The notes under the pieces were generated by a model that was given only the letters and a program-made list of their open reading frames with translations, made no database searches and was not told the origin of the DNA. DNA of 64,000 bases from Rotaria sp. Silwood1 (lineage: Eukaryota; Rotifera; Eurotatoria; Philodinida; Philodinidae). The stretch lies in NCBI GenBank assembly GCA_905250075.1, contig CAJNOP010000937.1, forward strand, positions 5,318 to 69,317, in the 5' to 3' direction. Below are positions 11,204-23,120 of this stretch, piece after piece. Numbering within the stretch: the stretch's first letter is position 1; every line of letters starts with the position of its first letter. The position numbers were made by a program, and so were the translations under genes.

Positions 11204-13759
11204 TTCCGCTTGTTACTTTTTGGCACTTGATGAAAAAAATGTTAGTTGGATATGAATAAGTATTCGAATGGTATTATCGTACAGTTATTATTCGATTTTA
11301 TGTAATCGTTGGTCGATTAGCAAGGAGAAATGCGCAAAAGTATTTTTTCTTTCTATGAATGACGAAAGAAATAGGCTTATTTTTGCTCACACAGAGTGGT
11401 TTTTTCCTCGTAGACAATGGTGTATATCGTCATCAATGGAGAGCAAAATCATGCATTTATTTTCAGTGACGTCTTTCTATACATGCAAGTAGTTTTGTTT
11501 TACCTTTTTTTTTCTATTCTCATGTGAATGTAAATGATAAAAAAGCAGCATGTGATCAATGAGTATGCATTTGCGACATTTATTTAGTCATGAGGCCTTT
11601 TTTTTAATGTCCAAAAATAAATAAAAACATATCTTACCGATTATCTCAGAGAAATCGATATTGATGCCACAACTCTGAATGGAAATTAAATTCATATCGA
11701 TCACAAAATGATAATACGGTTTATCTACATAACGCAATAGTTGGTGGTTCAAGTTTTTGAAAAACTTTACTTATTTGGACAGATCTGAATGCATAATTAG
11801 GTGCAATTTTGCATACTGATAACGAATTATACTTTTTGTTTTCTTTTTAAGTTGGGTTTTGGCGTCGAACACTGGCTTTTAAAATTTTGAAAAACTGTAC
11901 TTTTAATTGCCTAACCAGAAATTTTTTTTGTAGCTAAGAACAAATTATTGTATTGTTAGTGAGTTCCTATTTTGATGTTGCAATTTGATTCTTGCGTAGA
12001 ACGATTATATATACAGAAAAGATCAATTTTTACGAAAACTAAATATTTCTGAACACGTCAAGTGTATGATAACTTGTTGACAAAAGCCTATGTAACAGCG
12101 TTATGTTTGTTTGCTGAATCTCTTATCTTAAGCAAACACCGTTTAGAGAAAATCTTTTTTTACTGTTTCAAAGTATGTTCAATGCTCTACAAAATTGGCT
12201 ATAGAAGCGCTTCATTTAAAAAACTATTTTGGCAACAAATTAGAGTTTTATCAGCAACAATGCAAAGCAAAGACGATACACTAGTGTAATTATTGATAAC
12301 TCATGTGGATCTAAAAAAAAAGAGACGAAGTGAAGACTTGTTTGTTTCTTTCACTCTCTCTGTCGGTTTCTCACTGTCTCTCATATATATAGTGATAATC
12401 TTCCAAAAAGAGGTATGAACCACTCTGCTGAAATAAAATTACTGTTTAAGTTATCACTTTATTATAATGACTGAGAAACAATGCAAAATTAATTTGATGA
12501 TACGTTTCGTGTTATTTATAGTCTGTTGGAGTAATTCGGATCATTTGAAAGAGAAATGAATGTATTTTGATTAGTTTTCAATCTTTTTCTATCAAAAAAA
12601 GATTTTTTCATCTACAAATAGCTCTGAGTGCACTTTATCAAATAATCTAAAGATCTTTCAGAAAAAAATCAATACTTTCAGTGAGTTTCACAGAAATGCT
12701 GATCGCTCTAATCAAAGTATTATCCGAATCATTTCAGCTGAAATAATTTGGATCATTCCAGTAAAAATGGTTAAAATTTGATTTTTCCAGTCTCATACTC
12801 ATTATCGTTAACTTACAATCAGAGATATAGAACCTAACGCGTCTCAATTCTACTTTGTACCTTTGAAACATTTAAAAATTATTTTAAATTTTGGTTTTCA
12901 GCTAGTAAATAGAAAATTTAATTTGCCTCGGAACTGTGGACTTTGTTTTTCGAATAGATTTTTCGCACTATAGCAAAGTTGACAAAATTAAAATCTACTT
13001 CATCGAGAAAGTTATAGACAGTTTTGAACAACAGATCTGACGAAATGAAAAATATACTACAATATTCTATAAAAAATGCTGCATCTGTCGGTATGAATTC
13101 GGAAGCATTGAAACAAATATTTGAAAGAAAAAATGAATGTTCTCAGACTAATCTGAGCTATTGATTTCAATTAACTCAAAGTAGTCTAAAAGTTTCAACT
13201 GTTCAAGTGAATACATGCATCATTTTGTTCCAGTATTCAATTGCGCATCCAATAGTACGAAAACCAGCATTTTGTAGTATAAGTCTCCGTAAGGTATCAA
13301 AAGATACCGTCAGGTGTTAATTCCTAACGTTTTTTTCGTAGAACAAAACACTCAGAGCCACACTAAGTTTTAAGAACATGTAGAACGAAAACCTTTCTAT
13401 CATTTGGTTTATCATAGTTAGTTTTCAATATCGATCTTGATGAGCATAGAGTTTGGCTGAGACGCAGACAAGAAACAAGGCCCATCCACACTTCCATGGG
13501 AATATTGCAAACTTAGCAGTTGATAGAGTTTTATTCTTCTTATATTCCGTTTGATTATCATAACTTACAGTAAAAAAATTGTTGAACTCGAAATTTTAGT
13601 ATCTTTTGTGAAGTGAACAATTTCTTTCTTTCATATAGATTTGTTGAATGACAGTTAGTATATCTGAATACAAATAGTTTTATTTTTAATAACTCATTCA
13701 AAAAAGATGATGAATGAAATTGCTAGATTGATAAGTAAATTATTTGTTATTATTTAATT
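11204..13759. other. gene-free AT-rich stretch
   Basis: No convincing gene. Minor plus-strand frames of 74-75 codons (11268-11492 and 12062-12289) show no domain and no coding signal beyond openness. A short CTCTCTGTC-rich run is at 12351-12385. Confidence 0.4.
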
Positions 13760-13818
13760 GGGTGTGAGTGTATTTGTATACAACATTCACACTTACAGCT
13801 AAAGCCACACGCACACCC
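13760..13818. repeat. telomere-like foldback, imperfect
   Basis: GGGTGTGAGTG at the left is answered by CACACGCACACCC at the right, with about 35 bp between. It is the first member of the dispersed G-strand/C-strand family in this window. Confidence 0.6.
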
Positions 13819-15611
13819 TACCGATCGTTTTCGACAGGAATTATCCTAGGAACTAGCTGGAATCAGCGGTAAAATAGACTGCTTTCCGGCAAGTCATTCC
13901 TGCTTCGGTGCTCCGAAATCGTCGACCTGCCTACCTTAGCACTACAACTCAGAAAAATGATTTTGGCTTTCGAAACATTCGACACATTAGTAGGAGTTTG
14001 GCAGTAGGAAACCGATGATCGAATATGGTGGCTGGTTCTGTCCGGTTACGATCGTTTACGGCCGGAACTGGAAAATCTAGACACCGAGTCCGATCACCAG
14101 GTTCCTCCTTCCCATTTTCTATCAATTTTCCGTGCTTTCTGATGGAAAACGGTCTATATCTTTTTGACCTGAGTATTTGAGCTATAGCTATACTTCAATA
14201 GTTTTCATGCGTTGTCTGTATTAAAGAAGTAAACGCTCTCTATTTACCCGCATTGCACACAATCATTAATGTTCGAAATTACGAGTTATAACGGGGTTGA
14301 AGTATAGACAAAAAGCACTGTGAAAACGTGATTTTTCAGACATTTTTGACTGTGCAGAATGAGTTAAATAGTAGCAAAGTAGGATTTATTTTAACACATC
14401 AATTTCACATTTCTAACTGCGTGGATACTGTCTTGATCCTATTATTTCAGTATAGGAAATCTTCATACCATTTGTTTTTTATATCCGCTTTTCACATTAT
14501 TTAACTAATCTTGCCAGTCTCTGTATATTGTTTCATCGTAACACGGATAACCTTCAATATTTTCTTCTTCCTTCTTTTTTTATAACAAGAATAAAATGTT
14601 AAGCATTTTTCCAGTTCAGTTCTCAGATAAGCTTTTTGATGTATGTCAATAAAATAAATGGGTGAGAAAGAAAAATTTTCGTTTCTTTTGGTAACAAATG
14701 TTTCGTATAAATTTCATTCAATTTCGAAATAATCGGGATGTGGGTATACCTCAAGATATGAGTACACCCGTACCCACTCTACACCTACTATCTGTTGTAT
14801 GAACTAAAACAATTCTTCATTATTCTCTAGGTCAATCAATAGTGGAACTTTCAAGCCATGAAAAATTGCTTGTAATTTTGAACTTCAGATTTTAGCTTCT
14901 CTTTATCCTCTTACTGAATAATAGGAACGAACGTTCGTTGTATGAGTGTCGAAGAATGCAAGTTTAAATGTATGTTGCTTCGGTTGTGACTGCGGATCAA
15001 GGAAAGATTCAAAACGACGTACACTTCCTCACTAGTGATGACCATAGCACCTGTTCTTGATAATCAGAGATATCTCAAGCTGTTCCTAAAGTCATGATCA
15101 CACGGCTTATTTCATGCACGAAGATATTCTGTTAGAACCATATGGTCAATAGATTGGTTCTTTTGACGATTCAGTAGTTCATTGGTTTACATAAATATTA
15201 AGATTTCATGATATATCCCATCGTTCGTGTTGAATTGCTCGAAAGCTGATGAAATTCATAGAAGAACAAACTATGTTTGATTATTTGATAAGTTTTAGGC
15301 TATTCGTCTATGAAGTTGAATCGCAGCAGTATTTCTTCATCGAAAGCGAACATCTTCATCATCTTTATCGGTATCCATTATGTTCAAGTAACCTTCAGAA
15401 ACAAGAACTTTTCACGCAAAGTTATTCAAACAAAATTAGGCAAAAAATCAAAAGAAAATGTTTTCGTTCTCCATTGTCACTACCAGAATCTTCAAAGCCA
15501 GAAAATATTATATATACCATAAACTATACATATTCCACATATTTCGAATTTTGTTAATATTGATCATCAATTTAATATATAACACGTTCTTTACTCAAAC
15601 AATGCTATTTA
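13819..15611. other. gene-free stretch with a GC-richer block
   Basis: Positions 13820-14110 are clearly more GC-rich than the surroundings and contain CCGG/GGCC-type short inverted words, perhaps a transposon remnant. No open frame with recognisable homology. A 102-codon plus-strand frame at 15249-15557 is open but has no domain. Confidence 0.35.
14735..14785. repeat. telomere-like foldback, weak
   Basis: GGGATGTGGGTATACC is followed by TACACCCGTACCCACTC, so the GTGGGTA and TACCCAC words pair around a ~20-bp loop. It is a weak member of the family. Confidence 0.4.
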
Positions 15612-16616
15612 TCACAATTTGATTATTAAAGAGTTGTTGATATCTTGTTTCCATTGGATACTATTGAAACATGGATGAATTTGACGAATTCTATCGAGAC
15701 CATCGATTGATGATACAGTAATTTGACAATAAAATTGACGAAGACGAGTCAAACGATTTGCAATATTAGACATCAAATTAACTAATGGTATTCTACAGTC
15801 GAATTCGAAATCTAACCGTTCAATGTTTGGCATATAAGAAAGAAGTTGATCTATATGAGCAGATATAGGCGTCGCGTAAGAGTCGAGCAAAATCAATGTT
15901 TTAAGTGGATGATTATCAAGAGAAGCTGTAGAAAAATGTATAGAACCATTATTCGGCGATAGTTCTATTTGCAGATATAACAAATGAGGACATGATGCAA
16001 GAATGAGTGAAATAATGGCTATTTCACAATAAATAATGCATACACTTCTGAGATTTGGTACAAGAGACCAAAAACAAATGGACGGTTCAACGAAGCGACG
16101 AAAACAAACATGATAAAGTGAAGGAAATTTGTTAGAAAAAATATCATTAACAAGTTGAATCAATAATGAAGAATTAAACTTTGATGCAATCGTAAGATAT
16201 TTAAGATTAGATAGATATTCTTATCGAATCTGTCTTATTTGAGCATCGGTCGCTTGCTTTAGCGTCAACGAACATAAATTTGGAAATCGTTTGAGATCAA
16301 TATCAGTCCAAGTCATAACTACTACTTGAATAATTTGACGAGCAAATAATGATATTGTTAATCGATCATTGTGCTCAAAAATAATAGAAAAGTTTTTCAA
16401 TGATCGAAGCAATTTATTGAATCGGATATTGAGATCCGAAAAACCGTAATATAAATCGCGAAGTTCGAAATAACCAAAAATTTCAAGTAATAATTCATTG
16501 GGTAACATTTCCAATTTGAATGCATTGTTAGTCATTGTATGACGATAATCTACAATGCTAAAGAAATTTTTATTATTATAATAGAATTTCTCCATTATGA
16601 ATACTATGGTGGTCAA
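15612..16616 (-). pseudogene. F-box/LRR-like gene with an in-frame TAA
   Basis: The N-terminal part has an F-box: EMLPNELLLEIFGYFELRDL, then a typical FSDLNIRFNKLLRS continuation. The rest is a leucine-rich-repeat-like scaffold (for example LIQLVNDIFSNKFPSLYHVCF and LVPNLRSVCIIYCEIAI). The two halves, 16221-16616 and 15612-16220, are in the same frame and separated only by one TAA (16221-16223). The likeliest start is the methionine at 16535, just before the F-box, giving about 308 codons including the stop site. F-box proteins recruit substrates to SCF ubiquitin ligases, and such genes are numerous in bdelloids. With the stop, only the F-box and about 60 more residues would be made. It is probably a recent pseudogene; an assembly error or an allele difference is the alternative. 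Confidence 0.75.
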
Positions 16617-18873
16617 TGAAAACCAGTCACAGTAGCAGGACGATCATTTTAGAGAGAATTCAGCTAAACAAATAATGAAAATGACAATTTTTCTTATGTT
16701 TGCTTGCTATGTCAATAATACAGAGTGCATAAAAATGTTTTTTCTAAGGAAATAATGCCATGAATTTAAATATCAACAATAAATTTTTTACTAAATGAAA
16801 ACAGGATTTATGAATACGATATAGTAAGAATTATGATACATTCTCAGTGTTGAATACAATAAATTCCTTAAACTTTACACTATATCAAGGGAGACAAATT
16901 CCTTTCATGAGGCAGTTCAAACTAGATCATACATAAAATGATAGATATTAAAATGTAACGTTCGTTTTTTTAAGATTTGATGCATATAATCAATAATCAG
17001 GGTGACAGCCATGAGCGGTTTTACAATAAGAAGATGAGATGAATACAACTATAAAACAATTTCACATAGATCACTATTGGTTTTCACGTTTGCCAAAACA
17101 TATCAATAATGTTCTTTTAAGATTTTCTTCATCAATAGAATTCGACACTAAGAACTTATCATTATTCTTACTATGTAGTATTGAAAAATCCTATTTTCGA
17201 CGGGTTTTCATTAAGTATAAAATTTATTGCTAACGTTCTTTGAAATTGCAGTCTTAGTTCTCTAGAAAAACATTTTCACACACCTTGTACCAGAACTGGG
17301 CAAGTCAGAGGTTTTTCAAGTCAAAGCATACCGCGAAATCTTTTCTTCTAGTCAATTAAAGTCTAATTAAAAATTACTGAGAATAGAAAATGTTCTATCA
17401 TCTTTTAGACAAAAACGTTTTTACAGTCATTGAGTTCTATTTCATAGTATGAAAACCTCTATAATAAACGAAAATTATTTAATGGACACGACTTGAATTT
17501 TCCAGCTTCATCCTGTACCAACAACAACTTCAGCCAATAATTTTTGCTGAAGCCTGGATTTGTTGTCGAACTCTTCCACTAAGCTGAAAGACATGTTCCA
17601 GCGTCTGTTGTTCGTCTATCGCCAGATAGACAAACCAAGGAATAACTAACTAATCTACCATGGAAATTTCAGGTATCCTGTTGAATGACATCGGAAACTG
17701 TTTGAAAAAAATGAACCAATTTATTCTGTAGGCTGATCTTTGTTGTTCACACACGAAGATAATCAGATGATACCGGATAAGCATTCAATTCGTTGATTGT
17801 CGTATTAAAGATGCTTCAGGTACGACCATTACGAAGTAAATATTGATTCAGAATGTTGTTCATCCTGTCCAAACACAAATCAGTAGCGACTTGGCTTTGT
17901 CGAGACGAGAACGAGTCTATGGATCAACATCCTGCACCCATGTGTATCATTCTCAGAATGTCGTGCAATAATTTTATAGGACTCGACTAAAATTACTTTA
18001 AATGGTCAATAGAAAAATATGACCGCTATTTCTATCAGCCGAATACACGAGTGGAATGTTAACGAATAATGTTCAAGCTCTATTATACCTTCATCATGTG
18101 ACTTCGTCACTTACTATTTTGTTGTTCTGTTCTCCAATCTCGGTGAGTTTCTTTTTTATTGCATTCGCCTTTCATGAATCAGAATTCACAAAAATACAAC
18201 GTTGAATGAATGACGAAATAGCAGTCAAAAAAGATGACGCTACATGCTATTGTCGCAAAATCTAGAAGTCCTTCTGACCAACTTTTCATTAATATCTATC
18301 AGAGGTCAAAATCAAATAAAATTGTCGAATAAATCGATTCGGTTGAGTCGAATCGAGATTTTCTTATTCGTTTCGATCCCTACTAACTATTCCCATCGCC
18401 AATATCCATTTTTAGGTTTTACGATGTATTTTACTCGATGAATAGATTCTCAACTGATTGATAACTGTTCACAAAATAATATTTTTCATCAACTGCTTAA
18501 GGATCTGTAAGGCTCAATTCTATTATGTAGCTAAAATTATTCGTCATGGAGGTACTTGAGGGCTAAGTAGCTCGCACCTAATTTCTGGCTCCGTTACTAA
18601 AAATTATCATTAGCGCTCGATCAAGATCATAATCAAGGAATAATGAACAAGATTTTCTCGCAAGAAAAATACTTCAGTGCTAATCTATGATTAATTGTGG
18701 ATTTGAATTCAAGATATTTGTATCTGTTTTTCTATGAATAGATGCTCTACTGTTTGAACAGAATTATTCGATTCCTGGTTGGCGTTGTCTTCTTTTTTTT
18801 TCAATTACTCTCTATTGGTTGCATCATATCCTATTTCTGTTTGAATAGAAATAAATAATATAAATCAAGTTTT
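16617..18873. other. gene-free stretch
   Basis: No convincing gene on either strand. The block 17480-18000 is less AT-rich and could be an old coding or transposon remnant, but every frame is interrupted. Frames of 64-65 codons at 17039-17233 and 18244-18441 look like chance. Confidence 0.35.
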
Positions 18874-19162
18874 TCAAATACTCGCACGATTTAGCCAATG
18901 TCTTCTATCACGATGATCACGCTTATAAATGATTTGTAAAAAAAGGTGAATGACACACCGAAATAAATGAAAGAATGTTAAGTAATACATGAACTCATAC
19001 ATAGTAACCCGTACGGCTGCCAATGTCTCATGATCAGATTCGCGCGGAACCAAATCACTATAAGTAACATAGCGAAAGGCATATTGATCTCCAACATTTC
19101 CATCAGTCAGTGGAACATAGCCATAAGAGTACGAATAGGGCATGACTGTATGAATGTTAGCC
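18874..19162 (-). CDS. unrecognised coding fragment next to telomere-like sequence
   Basis: Read leftward from about 19160, the frame gives a protein-like stretch (EEKANIHTVMPYSYSYGYVP, then LTDGNVGDQYAFRYVTYSDL) and runs on to a less protein-like tail. A possible splice donor (GTTACT) follows AAVR. The first residues of the longer open frame come from a CACACTCACACCCT block at 19166-19179, so the original 5' part of the gene seems to be missing. I do not recognise the family. Confidence 0.3.
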
Positions 19163-19182
19163 TTCTCTTCAATCACACTCAC
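19163..19182. repeat. single telomere-like C-strand block
   Basis: CACACTCACACCCTC without a matching G-strand partner nearby. It borders the coding fragment at 18874-19162. Confidence 0.45.
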
Positions 19183-19347
19183 ACCCTCTAACAACTAATG
19201 ATATAAATCAAAGTAAAAATTTTTAATATTAAATTTTTTAATTTTATGGTTATACAACGGAACAAAACTATGCTCTTATTGAACACACTGTTTAAATAGA
19301 TCTTTCTACATATTTTTTTAACATAAAAGAATTTTCGTCTTTACTTT

Positions 19348-19738
19348 ATGACTCAACTATCGGATGCTCTTCGTTAGCTTGAATCACATCATATTACTCA
19401 TGGTGATATAGCTGCCCGAAACTGTTTAATTCATTCAAATTATGAAATTAAATTAACTAAGTCAGCTATGGCATTCGAACAATTTCAATTACATTATTAT
19501 AAAATGAATCGTATATAATTACTCATTCGGTGGTAGCACCTGAATATATTTCAAATGTGTGTCAAATAGTATAACACTACGGAAAGCAATGCCTAATTGT
19601 ATAACATAATCTGAACGTTTAAGTAAAGACCTTATTGATTTAATGCTTGAATTTTGGCGTCCTTATAATGAGCGGTCAATCTTTGAAGAAATGTGTACTT
19701 TTTTAAATAAACGTCTTTATGAAATGAATATTGTTTAA
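19348..19738 (+). pseudogene. tyrosine protein kinase catalytic-lobe pseudogene
   Basis: Recognisable pieces of a tyrosine-kinase C-lobe lie in order on the plus strand. The catalytic loop is HGDIAARNCLI (usual form H-x-D-L-A-A-R-N), followed by YEIKLTKSAMAFEQ. Next come LLIRW and, after a frameshift, VAPEYI, which is the P+1 loop motif. Last is a C-terminal helix pair, SERLSKDLIDLMLEFWRPYN then ERSIFEEMCTFL. The frame is broken by TAG before the catalytic loop, TAA codons, at least one frameshift, and loss of most of the DxWSFG region between APEYI and LMLEFW. The DFG aspartate position reads LTKSA, so the magnesium site was probably already lost, a change I associate with a bdelloid kinase-like family. 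It ends at TAA 19736-19738. This is clearly non-functional. Confidence 0.8.
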
Positions 19739-20667
19739 TTTGAATTTTCTTATAAATTGAAGTGTTTGTCACGTATGCATATGTATGTGAATATTTACTG
19801 ACAAAATAAACTATAAAAAAAATACTAGAACGATGAAATTTATTCATCATATCGATTTTTTTTCAAGTGTTTGATATTTCATGTATTCAATAAAAGCAAA
19901 AATTTTGTAAATTTCGTAGATGTTTATACCTGTTTAATATTAAATAACTACAAGATTTCAGCTTGACAGCTTTTACTATATATGAAAAGCTGTAATAACG
20001 CTATCATGAACAGTTGTTTCAATTTTTCAATGGTTGAGTCTGATATTTTCCAATCAAAACGACTTTTTCTGATAAAAAGAAGTTCGATTAAATTTATTAA
20101 ACTTTCCTACATTTGATAAATATCTTTAGTCGCGTTGATGCTTGTCTATCATCACTAAAAAAAAAAGAAATACTGCAATTTTTCTATTGCATTTAAATGT
20201 CATTTTCTAACTATTTAATATTTACTTTGGGAGTAGTTCTAAATCTGAATGTATGAAATTAACATCGACATACATAAGCTCAAGTGAAATTTGAAGCTTT
20301 CAAGTTCTTAATTCTGTTTCTTTAGAAAAACTTAAAATTTGTTTAAAGACAAATTATAACTCGCTTTTGTCAGAAAAAATTACGGTGGAGATTCATAAAA
20401 CGCAAAGCTGAATAAGCTGTTTCCTTACGGCAAAAGAATGAATGCAAAAGCTGAAGTGTGTGGAGGTGCCTGCTTTAGCAATTGCATGATTTTTTTCTCT
20501 TCTCCTCGAATGAAGGTAAATATGTGTGTTTGTCGTATCCATTTTTGTGCCGATCAGATGCTACGAATTGACGACGAGCACTTGTTATTTGATTAAGCGA
20601 TAAAGGCTGTCAATAAAGCATACTTTAACATATACACTTATTCTCTTGAATGTAAGTGCAACCAAGG
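19739..20667. other. gene-free stretch upstream of the M15-like gene
   Basis: No coding signal. It is AT-rich with A and T runs. The last part forms the upstream region of the gene starting at 20721. Confidence 0.4.
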
Positions 20668-20675
20668 TATAAAAG
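20668..20675 (+). promoter_or_regulatory. TATA box of the M15-like gene
   Basis: TATAAAAG lies 53 bp before the ATG at 20721, leaving room for a start about 20-25 bp before the ATG. The same TATAAAAG plus GAC/GAG context recurs at 38109. Confidence 0.6.
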
Positions 20676-20720
20676 ACACCGAGAATATGTTTACTGTTAT
20701 TTGAGTTTTCTTGAACGAAC

Positions 20721-21429
20721 ATGATGCATCGAATTTTCGTCCTTGCGATGTTGATTCTTGGAACCACTGTTATTGATGCAGGTTAGTTATTAGCTTGAAA
20801 TCATTAGAAAGACTCAGTTCAAAATGAGTTATATCGCTACTGTAGAAGAATATTTTGAGGATTGTGGCGAATAGAAATATTCTGAGGAAGAAAAGCGAAA
20901 ATATTTTTGAAAAAGGAGTACAGCTCTGATTTGTTGCTTTGTTTCCTTAAAACATTATTAGAAGATTTGACTGATTGTAAAATGACACATGTCTCCGCTG
21001 TGGCACAACTTGAGTCGATGGGTATAAGAATTCCATCGACCAGTGAATGTGGCGAAGGTACTGAAACAACGTGCGTTTCACTTGAGCAAATTAATTGTGA
21101 CTCTATTGGATGCTTGGGAGAACTCAAAACAGCATCTGAATGTGATATCCTTATTACGTTTGGCACGGTAAGAACATTTTATTTTCATTTATCTTTTAAT
21201 TATATTGACATTTAAACAGGAAACAAATAACGAAAATGGCTACAAACTCGGCATCGCACTGAACACTTGTATCGACACTTATATCAGCAGCAAGTTCGAA
21301 AGCATTGCGGCTTCCTCCACTGGAGCGGCACAATATCAGTCAGCTAATGGAAACACCTTTACCAAGGAATCTGATCATTGGGACATTAGAGCTACAAATT
21401 ACTGTGTTAGCACCACATTCCCTCACTAA
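20721..21429 (+). CDS. secreted protein resembling bacterial M15-type D-Ala-D-Ala peptidase-like proteins
   Basis: Three exons, 20721-20781, 20962-21167 and 21220-21429, join in frame (introns of 180 and 52 bp, GT-AG) to give 158 residues. The first exon is a signal peptide (MMHRIFVLAMLILGTTVIDA) cleaved at or just after the exon end. The mature part has eight cysteines, a central TCVSLEQI..C.....LK block, ITFGTETNN, NGYKLGI and a C-terminal SDHWDIR. From memory this follows the order of secreted actinobacterial proteins related to peptidase M15, where the middle reads GGTE..H......SHxNGYKxD and the end HWD. Here the segment between GTE and NGYK is shortened and both its histidine and the later aspartate are absent, so zinc binding is doubtful. 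Origin by horizontal transfer with later gain of introns is inferred. An AATAAA-type signal follows at about 21456. Confidence 0.65.
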
Positions 21430-23029
21430 CATGATTTTTTTAAAGATTCATCAAATAAAAAGAATCAAGAACAAATAAACAGTTGTGTTCACTAACATCC
21501 GAGCAGACAGAGGTACATTTTTTTTTCGAAAATGAGTCCATATTCTATTTATTGGGCACGATGCTTCTGCATATGAGTTTCTAGCTTGAAAAATCTACTA
21601 TAGCATGCTATTCTAGAAGACAATCAAGCATCAAAATTAGAATTTCCGTTAAGCAAATTTCACAAGACTTTCTTTGAACGATTCTCTTTCGTCGACAGCA
21701 TATGCTCCGTTACATTTAATAGATTTCTGTCGTTTTTTTTTCTTATGTAACTGTTTGCCATTCACTTCTTCGATCATCAAACACAGTTGGAAAATATGCT
21801 CAGTAATTCTTGCTCTTTATCGTAAAAGTGAATATCGAAAGATCATTCAAAAACAATCATTCAATCACATACTTGATTGGGGTGTGGGTTGTCGGTTTGG
21901 ATTGTTAGTGTCGGTGTGTGGGATGTGATGCGTGTCTGGCCTTCAGCAACAATTATATCCAAATCTACACACACACATCTCCACATCGTTATATATAAAA
22001 TAAATGTATATTTTATTTGTGTTTTCCATGGGATAATTTCAAATGAATAATTATAAATTTGAAATGATTTCATATAAGAGAATAGTTATGTTGAACATAA
22101 CCTATTGAATTTAATTTAATATAATAAGATAATGATTTAATATTTAAACAAATGTATTGATTGTGAAAAGTTGACATTTTTGTTTCAAGGCTGAAATGAT
22201 CGATTAAATAAAAAAGCATAAATAATCAAACTTGATAGCCATTATGTAATTTGATTTGTTCAAATGAAACTTTTTTTTTCTCGTAAATACGTTTCATTGA
22301 AGAAGTTGTTTATGTTTGTTAATACTCATCAATATTATATTTAACGATATTCTTTTAATGAATATGTTTTAAAGTTTCAGAGTCAATCAATCTTTACTTT
22401 TCTGGCCATGAATTTTCAATTTTAGGTTAGAATGATTTCGTGCATTATTATCAATTTCAATTAGATAATGTAAAACATGATTGAATTCTCAATGAGTAAT
22501 TTGAGATTTTATATGCATAATTGATTATGAGAAATAAATTTCTTAAAATTGCCATTCGATTCGATGGTTCGTTTGACACATGTGATATTTTTATGTGTGA
22601 CTTGACATGTCAATGATTCTTATCTCCAACAGAAAAGATTGTTTTTAAATTCGAACTTTGAAGTATTGTCATGCCTAAACAGCTGAATAGAAATAACAAT
22701 TTGAGCTCAAATAAGAATCCTTATAAAACTAAGCATCGTCACAAAAAAAATTGATCAGATATTGGGTAAATGTTTCTGGTAAAGGAGGCTAATTAGACAA
22801 TTTCTATAATATATAATAACTGATCAAAGTTTATCGACCGATCAAGGCCGTCTATAAACAATGTACCGTCAAATTCGACTGCCTAAACGATGCTCAATAA
22901 GTATTTTTGACCAATAGAATTTGTTGATTTTCTATCGGTAGTACATCGGCTAATTTATATTATCGAAACGGACGAAAGAATACATAAACAAAGAACCATC
23001 GAACACATATGCCAAACTATCAAGCCACC
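21430..23029. other. gene-free AT-rich stretch
   Basis: No gene is supported. It contains a telomere-like block at 21879-21987 and long AT-rich runs. Frames at 21674-21928 and 21861-22073 overlap the repeat and are not credible. Confidence 0.4.
21879..21987. repeat. telomere-like foldback with long loop
   Basis: The left side is GGGGTGTGGGTTGTCGG and GTCGGTGTGTGGGATGTG. The right side is CTACACACACACATCTCCAC. G-strand and C-strand parts are separated by about 45 bp. Confidence 0.55.
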
Positions 23030-23037
23030 TATATATA
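23030..23037 (+). promoter_or_regulatory. possible TATA box of the AAA+ gene
   Basis: TATATATA lies about 84 bp before the ATG at 23121, followed by a T/C-rich stretch before the start. Confidence 0.4.
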
Positions 23038-23120
23038 TACTTAAGAATAAATGAAGCAAAGAAGACATTCTGTTTTCTTTTTCCAAACAACGTTAATCAT
23101 TAATTATTCTTTTACATAAT

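Noticed and set aside
20907-20961. Upstream extension of exon 2 of the M15-like gene
   Set aside because: Starts at TTG and overlaps the intron. The acceptor TTATTAG at 20961 joins exon 1 in the right phase and gives a better protein.
21205-21429. Separate 74-codon gene
   Set aside because: It is exon 3 of the M15-like gene; the preceding AAACAG is a splice acceptor in matching phase.
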